This document shows positions 1 through 6,531 of a DNA stretch of 9,541 nt, piece after piece. Origin of the DNA: Pseudomonadota bacterium (GTDB taxonomy: Bacteria > Pseudomonadota > Gammaproteobacteria > Arenicellales > UBA868); contig JABJIU010000113.1 of NCBI GenBank assembly GCA_018661145.1, forward strand, positions 1 through 9,541, given 5' to 3'. Position numbers and translations under genes: made by a program. The notes beneath the pieces are model-generated. The model was not told the DNA's origin and ran no database searches. It saw only the letters and a program-made list of their open reading frames with translations. The number at the start of each line of letters is the position of its first letter. Positions within the stretch are counted from its first letter, which is position 1.

Positions 1-261
1 ACCTGAGGCGCGGACACCGAACTCAACGGCATAACTCTTGCCCGTATCGGCAAGATAAACCGTCATGAATCCGCAGCCGCCAAGGCCGCTCATCCACGGT
101 TCCACCGCCCCAAGCGCAAAGCCTGCTGCAATCGCGGCATCCACCGCGTTGCCGCCCTGCGCCAACACCCTGGCGCCAGCTTCAGCAGCTTGATAATGCT
201 GCGATACCACGACGCCGCCCTCCGCTTGGACAGCGGGTTTTGCTATAGACCAATGTTCCAT
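1..261 (-). CDS. Gamma-glutamyltransferase-family protein, N-terminal part (runs off left edge)
   Basis: Reading leftward from the ATG at 261, 87 codons are open to the window edge. The opening matches the large-subunit start of the gamma-glutamyltransferase (Ntn-hydrolase) family: EGGVVVSQHYQAAEAG at residues 14-29, QGGNAVDAAIAAGFALG at 35-51, then VEPWMSGLGGCGFM at 53-66. Family members cleave gamma-glutamyl bonds (glutathione) or related amides after self-cleavage; the catalytic Thr would lie outside the window. Two things are unusual. There is no signal peptide, so the product looks cytoplasmic, unlike E. coli Ggt. Also, where classical enzymes have an (L/I)DxRE-type segment whose Arg binds the glutamate carboxylate, this protein reads EFGVRAS (residues 80-86), so substrate specificity may differ. 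It starts 37 bases after the stop of the upstream oxidase gene on the same strand, suggesting co-transcription. No clear ribosome binding site is visible. Confidence 0.85.
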   Translation of the reverse strand, partial: MEHWSIAKPAVQAEGGVVVSQHYQAAEAGARVLAQGGNAVDAAIAAGFALGAVEPWMSGLGGCGFMTVYLADTGKSYAVEFGVRASG

Positions 262-293
262 GTGGCGACTAGTTGAAAATGCTGGGAACGGAG

Positions 294-316
294 AAGATTC
301 AGACCCGAAGAATCTT
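294..316. repeat. Inverted repeat spanning the oxidase stop codon
   Basis: AAGATTC (294-300) and GAATCTT (310-316) are perfect 7-base inverted arms around a 9-base spacer. The oxidase stop codon (299-301) lies inside it. Neither strand has a T-run after the stem, so it is not a typical intrinsic terminator. It could form a hairpin in the leftward mRNA at the junction with the gamma-glutamyltransferase-family gene, or it could be chance. Confidence 0.4.
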
Positions 317-1702
317 GCCGGGATTCATGATGTTGTTGGGGTCGAGCGCCTGCTTGATTGACCGCATGACGCTCACTGCTTCACCGTGTTCAGCGACCAG
401 AAAATCGAGCTTGCCGTAACCGATGCCATGTTCGCCGGTACAGGTGCCACCCATTGCGAGCGCCCGCATGACCATGCGCTCATGCAACTGCTGTGCTCTT
501 TCATGTTCTTCGGGATCATCTTTATCCACCAACAGCACCAGGTGAAAATTTCCGTCACCCACATGACCCACGATAGGCGCCACCAGATTGGATTCACGGA
601 TGTCGTGCTGGGTCTCACGAATGCATTCAGCAAGCTGTGAGATCGGCACACACACATCAGTCGCCCAGATCTCGCCATCAGGGCGCAGCGCCTTGCACGC
701 GTAAGCCGCATCATGGCGCGCCTGCCAGAGGCGGTTTCGCTCCTCAGTATTGGTGGTCCACTGGAAATTGCTGCCGCCCGAGTCTCCAGCGAGTTCCTGG
801 ACAACTTGCGCCTGTTCCTCGACACCCCGAGAGGAGCCATGAAATTCCAGGAAAAGCGTTGGCGCAACAGCAAGATCCGTTTTGGAATAACGGTTAATGG
901 CATCTACCTGCGCTTCATCCAGCAGTTCGATTCGGGCAACAGGAATGCCATACTGGATCGTGCTGATCACAGTGGCCACGGCACTGTCGAGATCCGGGAA
1001 GGTACAAACCGCAGAGGAGATCGCTTCTGGAATACCGTAGAGCCGGAGCGTAATCTCAGTAATGACGCCCAAGGTACCCTCGGAGCCTACAAAAAGTCGG
1101 GTCAAGTCGTAACCCGCTGCGGACTTACGGGCCCGGCTTGCAGTTTTTATGACCCGACCATCGGCCAATACCACCGTCAGCGCCAGCACGTTCTCCCGCA
1201 TGGTGCCATAACGGACTGCGTTGGTGCCGGACGCGCGGCATGCAGTCATCCCACCGATAGAGGCGTCCGCACCGGGATCAATTGGGAAGAAAAGGCCTCG
1301 ATCATGCAGGTATTTATTGAGCTGCTTGCGGGTGACCCCTGGCTGGACCACCACATCAAGATCCTCATCGTGAACCTCGATGACTTCATTCATCTCCTGC
1401 ATGTTGATTGAGATACCACCATGCAGTGCGGCGACATGTCCCTCGAGCGCGGTGCCAGTACCATAAGGAATTACCGGGACCTGGTGCTCAGCGCAAAGGC
1501 TCACGACCCGGCTGACTTCTTCCGTGCTGTGTGGAGTGACAACGGCGTCGGGCGGAACGCTGGCGTGAAAGGATTCGTCCTTACCAAAACGCTCAAGCAC
1601 GGCTGGAGCCTTGGAAAGCCGTTCACCAAACTCTGCCTCAAGGCAGGCTATCACCTTGGCCACCGACGACGCCGGGGCCCTGATTTCTGCCTGATTTATC
1701 AT
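299..1702 (-). CDS. FAD-linked D-lactate dehydrogenase (cytochrome)-type oxidase
   Basis: A GlcD/Dld/LDHD-family flavoprotein, expected to oxidise D-lactate or a related 2-hydroxy acid to the 2-oxo acid and pass electrons to the respiratory chain. Numbering here is from the longer ATG at 1735 (478 aa). The PCMH-type FAD domain covers about 60-235, with YGTGTALEGH at 91-100 (the LDHD-like variant of the FAD motif), PGADASIGG at 154-162 and FVGSEGTLGVITE at 215-227. The FAD-oxidase C-terminal domain follows, with GHVGDGNFH at 390-398 and TGEHGIGYGK at 433-442, whose His residues belong to the metal/substrate site, ending in DPNNIMNPGKIL. I prefer the start at Met12 (base 1702) because a TATAAT hexamer overlaps the upstream ATG, and GAGAAA lies five bases before Met12. 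Length is normal for the family. No Fe-S subunit (GlcF) gene is adjacent, which favours a single-subunit LDHD-like enzyme over glycolate oxidase. The exact substrate is inferred. Confidence 0.9.
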   Translation of the reverse strand: MINQAEIRAPASSVAKVIACLEAEFGERLSKAPAVLERFGKDESFHASVPPDAVVTPHSTEEVSRVVSLCAEHQVPVIPYGTGTALEGHVAALHGGISINMQEMNEVIEVHDEDLDVVVQPGVTRKQLNKYLHDRGLFFPIDPGADASIGGMTACRASGTNAVRYGTMRENVLALTVVLADGRVIKTASRARKSAAGYDLTRLFVGSEGTLGVITEITLRLYGIPEAISSAVCTFPDLDSAVATVISTIQYGIPVARIELLDEAQVDAINRYSKTDLAVAPTLFLEFHGSSRGVEEQAQVVQELAGDSGGSNFQWTTNTEERNRLWQARHDAAYACKALRPDGEIWATDVCVPISQLAECIRETQHDIRESNLVAPIVGHVGDGNFHLVLLVDKDDPEEHERAQQLHERMVMRALAMGGTCTGEHGIGYGKLDFLVAEHGEAVSVMRSIKQALDPNNIMNPGKILRV

Positions 1703-1733
1703 GACAGTTTCTCGAAAGCGATACTCAGGCTTC

Positions 1734-1739
1734 ATTATA
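1734..1739 (-). promoter_or_regulatory. Candidate -10 box (TATAAT) for the oxidase gene
   Basis: Read on the minus strand, bases 1739-1734 are an exact TATAAT, embedded in an AT-rich stretch. The best -35 candidate is weak (TGAACC at about 1763-1758, 18-base spacing). Transcription would begin around 1725-1728, leaving a leader of roughly 25 bases before the ATG at 1702. It overlaps the ATG at 1735, which would therefore not be in the message. Confidence 0.45.
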
Positions 1740-1850
1740 TATATCTACCCGGCATCGGGTTCATGGATTAGGGTTCGAATTCGTCTTCTCTGCTACTATC
1801 ATTCCATCGCATTAAATAGCCCATCGACTTACCACTAAAGTACTTTCCGC

Positions 1851-3020
1851 GTGTCCAGGTTAAACGTCATCCATCCTGACGGAGATTCAGCGCCGTTCCT
1901 GCGCGGCGTCCTAACACGCTCTTTGCAGAAAGTGGGTCTGACGTTTAACGAGGCCTACGACATCGCTTCAACGGTCCGGGACGAGTTAGCGGCTGATGAA
2001 GAAATTACCTCAGACGCTATCACCGAAGCAGTTTCGAAAATTTTGCATGAACAGTCGGGGCCGGAAATGGCAGAACGCTACCGGCTTACCAAAGCGGGGC
2101 CCGCCTGGATCCAAATTAACGAAAAGGATCGGGACAAGATGTGGTTCTCCCGAACGATATTTCGTCATCGCCTCGAGATCTGCGGCATTCCGGAGGGCCT
2201 GGTTGAAGGGCTTGTTCGAGATACGCATGAGCGCCTAACCAGAGACTACTCGCGCGGCATCGAGCGGCACGAACTGCATGAACTTTCCTGCAAGATGGTC
2301 GAAAGAGACGCCGGGGCACTTTTTGCCGATTATCTTGACGCCTGGCACCGGCTTCGCCAATCCAACCGAACCCTTGTGATTCTGATCGGCGGCGCTCCCG
2401 GCGTCGGAAAGAGTCACGCAGCAAGTCTACTTGCCAGTCGGCTGAATATTTCCCGAACCGCGTCTACGGACATGTTCCGGGAGGTCATGCGCTCACTGCG
2501 GCCCCGTGAAATCGCTCCGGAACTTCACTACTCGAGTTTCGAGGCCTGGAAGGCAGTGAATGACACGCCGTCGAATACCTACACGACAGATACTCTAAAA
2601 ACAGGATTTAACAGACAGGCTGACCAAATTCAGGTTGCTGTGCACGCCTTACTGGCAAGATCTCAGCATGAACAATTTTCGACCATCATTGAGGGCGTGC
2701 ACGTTCGCCCCTCAGTAGTGAAAGATTTAACCCTACCCTCGGACACCATCGTTGTACCTTTACTTATCGCCGCCAACCGGGAAAAAACGCTTAAAACCTT
2801 CTTCAGAGGCAGGGCAATTTCTGCCCCGAGGCGCGGAAGGAAGCATTATCTGGATAACTTCAGTGCCATCTGGGATTTGCAGTCCCTGCTTTTGAATGAA
2901 GCAGAAACGCACGACATCCCGATTGTCATCAACGAGGCCGAGGGCGGTAACATGATGACAAGGATGTACTCTCTTATCTCATCTGCAGTGCTCAAGGCAT
3001 CCTCTGACTCTTCTGACTGA
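1851..3020 (+). CDS. 2-phosphoglycerate kinase-like P-loop protein with ATP-cone-like N-terminus
   Basis: A 389-aa protein of the 2-phosphoglycerate kinase-like family (archaeal Pgk2/COG2074 type). Archaeal members phosphorylate 2-phosphoglycerate to 2,3-bisphosphoglycerate for the thermoprotectant cyclic 2,3-bisphosphoglycerate; the bacterial role is not established, so the substrate is uncertain. Residues 13-68 resemble an ATP-cone (FLRGVLTRSL, then NEAYDIASTVRDEL, then a second helix pair). A second similar segment lies at about 97-152 (MWFSRTIFRHRLEICGI onward). The kinase domain begins at about 174 with Walker A GGAPGVGKS (180-188). STDMFREVMR (205-214), IEGVHV (280-285), FFRGRA (317-322) and KHYLDNFSAIWDLQ (331-344) follow and fit the family. 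The GTG start is chosen because an in-frame TAA lies at 1836-1838 and no other start comes between; no good Shine-Dalgarno is visible. It is transcribed divergently from the oxidase gene, with about 150 bases between the two starts. Confidence 0.8.
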   Translation: MSRLNVIHPDGDSAPFLRGVLTRSLQKVGLTFNEAYDIASTVRDELAADEEITSDAITEAVSKILHEQSGPEMAERYRLTKAGPAWIQINEKDRDKMWFSRTIFRHRLEICGIPEGLVEGLVRDTHERLTRDYSRGIERHELHELSCKMVERDAGALFADYLDAWHRLRQSNRTLVILIGGAPGVGKSHAASLLASRLNISRTASTDMFREVMRSLRPREIAPELHYSSFEAWKAVNDTPSNTYTTDTLKTGFNRQADQIQVAVHALLARSQHEQFSTIIEGVHVRPSVVKDLTLPSDTIVVPLLIAANREKTLKTFFRGRAISAPRRGRKHYLDNFSAIWDLQSLLLNEAETHDIPIVINEAEGGNMMTRMYSLISSAVLKASSDSSD

Positions 3021-3024
3021 CCTA

Positions 3025-3054
3025 CCGTTGCTCTCTTTCGATGAGCAAGGGTTT
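3025..3054 (+). terminator. Weak candidate terminator hairpin after the kinase gene
   Basis: Just past the stop at 3020, TTGCTC (3028-3033) pairs with GAGCAA (3043-3048) across a 9-base loop. The stem extends beyond one G-G mismatch by CC/GG, then a short TTT at 3052-3054. The stem is modest and the U-tract poor, so termination here is only possible. Confidence 0.3.
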
Positions 3055-3114
3055 AAGCTAACATACGCGCTGCTGTCTCCAGTGTTTCAACTTCCAGACT
3101 TCTATCGACGTTAG

Positions 3115-3137
3115 GTTAACCGATATAGTCGGTTAAC
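3115..3137. promoter_or_regulatory. Perfect 9-bp inverted repeat upstream of the methyltransferase gene (candidate operator)
   Basis: GTTAACCGA (3115-3123) and TCGGTTAAC (3129-3137) are exact reverse complements around the 5-base spacer TATAG. The spacer plus the next base gives TATAGT (3124-3129), one mismatch from a -10 box. A protein bound to the dyad would cover that box, which suits an operator. No T-run follows, so it is not a normal terminator for the kinase gene. No convincing -35 element is seen 16-18 bases upstream, so the promoter assignment is tentative. Confidence 0.5.
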
Positions 3138-3172
3138 GAGGATCTATTACTGCGCCCGTCATTAGATTAATT

Positions 3173-4027
3173 ATGAGCAAGAAGAACAAACAGAACAGAG
3201 TAATGCGGCGAAATGATCCCCTGACGGCACGGATACCCCAAGCCGACAAGGCGGACCGGCATATCCTCTATCAACGTGCAGTTCAATGTGTTGAATCTGA
3301 AATCGACATGGTTGATGAGACGTTTCGCAAATTGCGAGGTCGAGACGCGAAAACCCTCCGGGAAGATTTTTGCGGAACGGCAAATACAAGTTGCGAATGG
3401 GTCCAAAGACGTGAAGGCAACCGAGCCTGGGGAGTCGACCTCGACCAGGGCGTGCTCAACTGGGGCAAAACACATAACGTCGACCCCTTAAAGGGAGACG
3501 CAGCACAACACGTTATCCTTTTGCATGATGACGTTCTAACTGTGGCTACCCCACCTGTGGACATGGTTTTGGCAATGAACTTCAGCTACTGGATCTTCCA
3601 AACCCGTGAGCTGTTAAGAGCGTATTTCTCCCGCATCCGTGACTGCCTGGTGGATGACGGTATCCTGTTTCTAGACTTCTACGGCGGCTATGAATCCATG
3701 CGTGAGATGAAGGAAGAAACAGATCACGACGACTTTATCTATGTATGGGATCAGGCCAGCTACAACCCTATCTCGGGCGCCATGAGCTGCCACATCCACT
3801 TCAAATTCCCGGATCGCTCCCAGATCAAACAGGCGTTCAGTTATGACTGGCGACTCTGGACTCTCCCAGAGATCCGTGAACTACTCTCAGAGGCAGGCTT
3901 CTCACAGGTGCTGGTTCATTGGGAAGGCACCGATGAGAAATCCGGGGAAGGAGACGGCATCTTCACTGCCACGGAGCAAGGTGACGCAGACGCGGCATTC
4001 ATCTGCTATATATCTGCCGAGAAATAA
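3173..4027 (+). CDS. Class I SAM-dependent methyltransferase, substrate unknown
   Basis: A 284-aa protein with a Rossmann-type methyltransferase core. The N-terminal 25 or so residues are basic (KK, RR). The SAM-binding loop is LREDFCGTA (62-70), a DFCGT form rather than the usual DxGxGxG. Next come GVDLDQGVLNWG (87-98), whose Asp should hold the SAM ribose, HDDVL (118-122), and DMVLAMNFSYWIF (130-142) in the motif IV position. The C-terminal half has YNPISGAMSCHIHF (197-210), SYDWRLWTLPEIRELL (223-238) and WEGTDE (250-255), which look like a family-specific substrate region. From memory this is a conserved bacterial family without assigned substrate. The gene stands alone: 152 bases after the kinase gene, with a candidate operator between, and convergent with the SDR gene (9 bases between stops). 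No strong ribosome binding site is visible before the ATG. Confidence 0.8.
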   Translation: MSKKNKQNRVMRRNDPLTARIPQADKADRHILYQRAVQCVESEIDMVDETFRKLRGRDAKTLREDFCGTANTSCEWVQRREGNRAWGVDLDQGVLNWGKTHNVDPLKGDAAQHVILLHDDVLTVATPPVDMVLAMNFSYWIFQTRELLRAYFSRIRDCLVDDGILFLDFYGGYESMREMKEETDHDDFIYVWDQASYNPISGAMSCHIHFKFPDRSQIKQAFSYDWRLWTLPEIRELLSEAGFSQVLVHWEGTDEKSGEGDGIFTATEQGDADAAFICYISAEK

Positions 4028-4036
4028 GGTCCTTTC

Positions 4037-4828
4037 CTACCAGACCGTTTTCATTGCGCCGCCGTCCACCACCAGCGTTTCGCCAGTGATATAGGCCGCG
4101 GCGTCCGAAAGCAAAAAAGCGCCGGCCTGACCAAATTCATCCGCTTCACCGAACCGACCCATCGGGACAGTTGCCGCCCGGGCCTTTGAGATCTCTTCGA
4201 AGGGGACACCAGTCCGTTCCGACTGGGTCTGCATCAATCCTCTGAGGCGATCAGTATTGATCGCGCCGGGGACGAGATTGTTAACCCGGATACCCTCCCC
4301 CGCCAGTTGCTGCGAAAGACTCTTGGCGAGGCTAGTGACTCCCGAGCGCATCACATTCGACAGAAGCAACATGTCGATCGGCTCCTTCACTGATGAGGAT
4401 GTAACCGTCAGGATCGACCCGCTACCGCGCTCGCGCATGGATGGCAATACCGACCGAATCATTCGCACGGAACTCAACAAGGTCAGCTCAAATGCAGCCT
4501 GCCAGTCGCTGTCATCAAAATCATCAAAGAGGCCTGCCGGCGGACCTCCTGCATTCACTACCAAACCGTCGATCCCACCGAACTGCGCGATGGTGGTGTT
4601 ACACCATTCAGTGATCGATCCCTCATCGCGAGCGTCAAAGGCACAGGAGATCACCTCAGCGCCGGTCTCCTCACGAAGACATTTTGCACTTTCGTGCACC
4701 CGGGGCTCGGTCGGCGCTGCGATGGAAACCCGCGCGCCCTCTTTGGCCGCCTGGCGGGCGATCCCGTATCCCAGTCCCCGGCTCGCAGCCGCCACCATGA
4801 TACTTTTTCCTCTAAGACCTAGGTCCAT
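4037..4828 (-). CDS. SDR-fold protein lacking the canonical Tyr-Lys active site (BKR-like subgroup)
   Basis: A 263-aa short-chain dehydrogenase/reductase fold, often annotated as a 3-oxoacyl-ACP reductase. Fold markers are clear: RGKSIMVAAASRGLG at the N-terminus, VVNAGGPP (90-97), GSILTVTSSS (137-146), RVNNLVPGAINTDRL (181-195) and YITGETLVVDGG (246-257). The glycine motif, usually TGxxxGxG, reads AAASRGLG (13-20). The YxxxK position reads SNVMR (157-161), so Tyr is Ser and Lys is Arg, and the Asn position of the tetrad appears to be Thr116. A known SDR subgroup (BKR-like) lacks perfect cofactor and catalytic motifs in this way. Normal ketoreductase activity is therefore doubtful, though NAD(P)-fold ligand binding or another chemistry remains possible. 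It lies 33 bases downstream of the ClsC-like gene on the same strand and has a good ribosome binding site, so the two are probably co-transcribed. Confidence 0.85.
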   Translation of the reverse strand: MDLGLRGKSIMVAAASRGLGYGIARQAAKEGARVSIAAPTEPRVHESAKCLREETGAEVISCAFDARDEGSITEWCNTTIAQFGGIDGLVVNAGGPPAGLFDDFDDSDWQAAFELTLLSSVRMIRSVLPSMRERGSGSILTVTSSSVKEPIDMLLLSNVMRSGVTSLAKSLSQQLAGEGIRVNNLVPGAINTDRLRGLMQTQSERTGVPFEEISKARAATVPMGRFGEADEFGQAGAFLLSDAAAYITGETLVVDGGAMKTVW

Positions 4829-4840
4829 TTTTGTATTTGA

Positions 4841-4847
4841 CTCCTTT
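4841..4847 (-). promoter_or_regulatory. Ribosome binding site of the SDR gene
   Basis: AAAGGAG on the minus strand, 12 bases before the ATG at 4828. It is the clearest Shine-Dalgarno in the window and lies in the 33-base gap after the ClsC-like gene, supporting the chosen start and independent translation initiation within an operon. Confidence 0.7.
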
Positions 4848-4861
4848 GGATACGTATTGAT

Positions 4862-6439
4862 TTAGAGCTGACTCTCCACGGGCATGATCCGGGAAATCCA
4901 GGCAACCGCTTTTAGCCAGAAACCCGCATCAGGCTCCTTGTACAAGATTATTTCCTCTTGGCTGTCAGGATCCAACCCAGTCCAAGTCATCCTGTCCTGA
5001 TCATCCAGTTGCACTTGATAAGCAAGCCTCGGCAAGTTGTTGAGCGCCAATTCTGCGATCTGACTGGCCATCTCAGGATCATCCACAATGATGCCCAACT
5101 CTGTATTCTGATACACCGAGCGTGCATCCAGATTTAGCGATCCTATGAACGTCTTCTGACGGTCAAAGACGAAAGTCTTGATGTGAAGGCTGATGTGATC
5201 AGACGGCGCCGCCAAATTTGACTCACTAAACTCTGGCATCGGTCGATCTGCCCGGAGCTCGTGCAACTCTACGCCCGCCATGATCAGCGCCTTCCGGTAC
5301 TTTGAATAATGGCCATGTACCGCGGCAACATCGTTAGCCGCCAACGAATTAGTCAGCACAACTACCCGACATCCGCGCTGTGCAGCATCGGCAAGGACCT
5401 GGACGCCGCTATCGCTCGGAATAAAGTAGGGATTCAAGATGACAAGCTCCCTTGTGGCCTGCCTGAAATAAGGCCATAACTCAGGCGCAAGGTGCGTCGT
5501 GTCGTCATAGAGCGGCTCGCGGACTTTTTGCGGCTGATCCACGAGAACGATTGCCGGCCCAATACTGATTGGTAGCGTACCCTCACTTAGGTGCTCAAAA
5601 AATCCTGCGAGCTCCAGGCGCTTCAGATAACTGCCATCACTTTGCTTGACTGTCACATCATGCAAGGCCTGCCATGTTGAGAGCACCTCCGCGGGAGCGG
5701 GACTATGCCTGGCCAGGGTTTCGATGTCGTAGGACAAAGGACTATTCCAGTATTGATCAAACTGTCCACCTATCTCATCGACAGCGGGCCCGAATACCAT
5801 GACGTCCATATCAATGAAGTTCGACTTGTGGCTCGCATCGAAATAATCATCCCCGATATTCCGTCCTCCCGTAATCGCAACCACCCCGTCAACGACCATC
5901 GACTTGTTGTGCATACGGCGGGTGACCAGGCCGAAACGGTAGAGATACTCAAGAGCACGAATCTTTCGATTCGCGAAGGGATTGAATATTCGAATCTCGA
6001 AATTAGGATGGTGATCAAGGGCAAGTAGAAAATCATCCCGGCGGTGGGCGCCCATGTCGTCGAGCAGTAATCGAACTTTTACACCGCGCTCAGCAGCACG
6101 TAACAATCTCTCGGCGTAAAGTCCCCCGGTCACATCATCGTGAAATAGATAGTACTGGGCGTCAATCGAACGACTGGCCCGGTCTGCCACTGTCAACCGT
6201 GCAGCAAAGGCATCCAACCCATCCTTTAAAAAATGCGCTGCGCTCTGGCCGGGATACGGAGCGAGAAAGTCAGCGATTGTGTGGTCAAGCGCTGAATCTC
6301 CAGTAACGGGTACTGCCCGCTGCTCTGCTCGCTCGATCGGTCCAGGGAGGGACGCGCAGCCGCTCAAAAGCCCGAGAACAAAAAGGCTGAGAAAAACGTT
6401 TCTTGATCTACGTGATCGTGATATCACAAGGATGGTCAC
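4862..6439 (-). CDS. Lipoprotein phospholipase D-family protein, ClsC-like cardiolipin synthase
   Basis: A 525-aa protein of the two-HKD phospholipase D superfamily, closest in layout to ClsC/YmdC. E. coli ClsC makes cardiolipin from phosphatidylethanolamine plus phosphatidylglycerol; the activity here is inferred. The N-terminus is a lipoprotein signal: basic RSRRSR, a hydrophobic stretch (15-25) and lipobox LSGC with Cys28, so it should be membrane-anchored and face the periplasm. Family segments SIDAQYYLFHDD (91-102) and VRLLLDDMG (122-130) precede HKD1, HNKSMVVD (His177, Lys179, Asp184), with GGRNIGDDYF (191-200). The second half has LNPYFIPSDSG (335-345) and HKD2, HIKTFVFD (His419, Lys421, Asp426), with GSLNLDARS (433-441). 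Both catalytic motifs are intact. The start is GTG (6439), with an in-frame TAA upstream and no ATG; GTG at codon 5 (6427) is a plausible alternative. First gene of a leftward unit with the SDR gene; divergent from the AsmA-like gene. No YmdB macrodomain partner is seen. Confidence 0.88.
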   Translation of the reverse strand: MTILVISRSRRSRNVFLSLFVLGLLSGCASLPGPIERAEQRAVPVTGDSALDHTIADFLAPYPGQSAAHFLKDGLDAFAARLTVADRASRSIDAQYYLFHDDVTGGLYAERLLRAAERGVKVRLLLDDMGAHRRDDFLLALDHHPNFEIRIFNPFANRKIRALEYLYRFGLVTRRMHNKSMVVDGVVAITGGRNIGDDYFDASHKSNFIDMDVMVFGPAVDEIGGQFDQYWNSPLSYDIETLARHSPAPAEVLSTWQALHDVTVKQSDGSYLKRLELAGFFEHLSEGTLPISIGPAIVLVDQPQKVREPLYDDTTHLAPELWPYFRQATRELVILNPYFIPSDSGVQVLADAAQRGCRVVVLTNSLAANDVAAVHGHYSKYRKALIMAGVELHELRADRPMPEFSESNLAAPSDHISLHIKTFVFDRQKTFIGSLNLDARSVYQNTELGIIVDDPEMASQIAELALNNLPRLAYQVQLDDQDRMTWTGLDPDSQEEIILYKEPDAGFWLKAVAWISRIMPVESQL

Positions 6440-6469
6440 TCTGTTAACATGAGTTTTTATTTAAGACAG

Positions 6470-6497
6470 AACTTTTGTTCGGATAGTAACAAAAGTT
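6470..6497. promoter_or_regulatory. Perfect 10-bp inverted repeat in the divergent intergenic region (candidate operator)
   Basis: AACTTTTGTT (6470-6479) and AACAAAAGTT (6488-6497) are exact reverse complements with an 8-base spacer. The 18-base centre-to-centre spacing, close to two helical turns, is compatible with a dimeric regulator. It occupies the middle of the 92-base gap between the ClsC-like gene (minus) and the AsmA-like gene (plus), where both promoters must lie. I cannot assign convincing -35/-10 pairs on either strand. No T-run follows, so a terminator is unlikely. Confidence 0.5.
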
Positions 6498-6531
6498 TAC
6501 AGAACTCGATCACCTCACCTGATCTCAACAA

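Noticed and set aside
713..1411. A 232-codon open frame on the plus strand, antisense to the oxidase gene.
   Set aside because: It lies wholly inside a well-supported flavoprotein gene, its translation resembles no family I know, and it is compositionally a by-product of the antisense reading.
1734..1744. ATATATATAT run as a simple-sequence phase-variation repeat.
   Set aside because: It is only about five dinucleotide units, non-coding under the preferred start, and better explained as an AT-rich -10 region.
1791..1799. TGCTACTAT as an extended -10 promoter for the kinase gene.
   Set aside because: The hexamer matches consensus at only four of six positions and no -35 is seen at proper spacing; the promoter must be in this 115-148-base gap but I cannot place it.
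4028..4051. GGTC...GACC hairpin followed by TTTT between the convergent methyltransferase and SDR genes, as a terminator.
   Set aside because: The stem is only 4 bp with an 11-base loop and it lies mostly inside the SDR coding end; too weak to call.
4257..4865. A 202-codon plus-strand open frame opposite the SDR gene.
   Set aside because: The opposite strand carries clear SDR motifs and a strong ribosome binding site; this frame shows no domain and no start signal.
6448..6450. ATG upstream of the ClsC-like gene as its start codon.
   Set aside because: It is out of frame by 11 bases and its frame stops after four codons.
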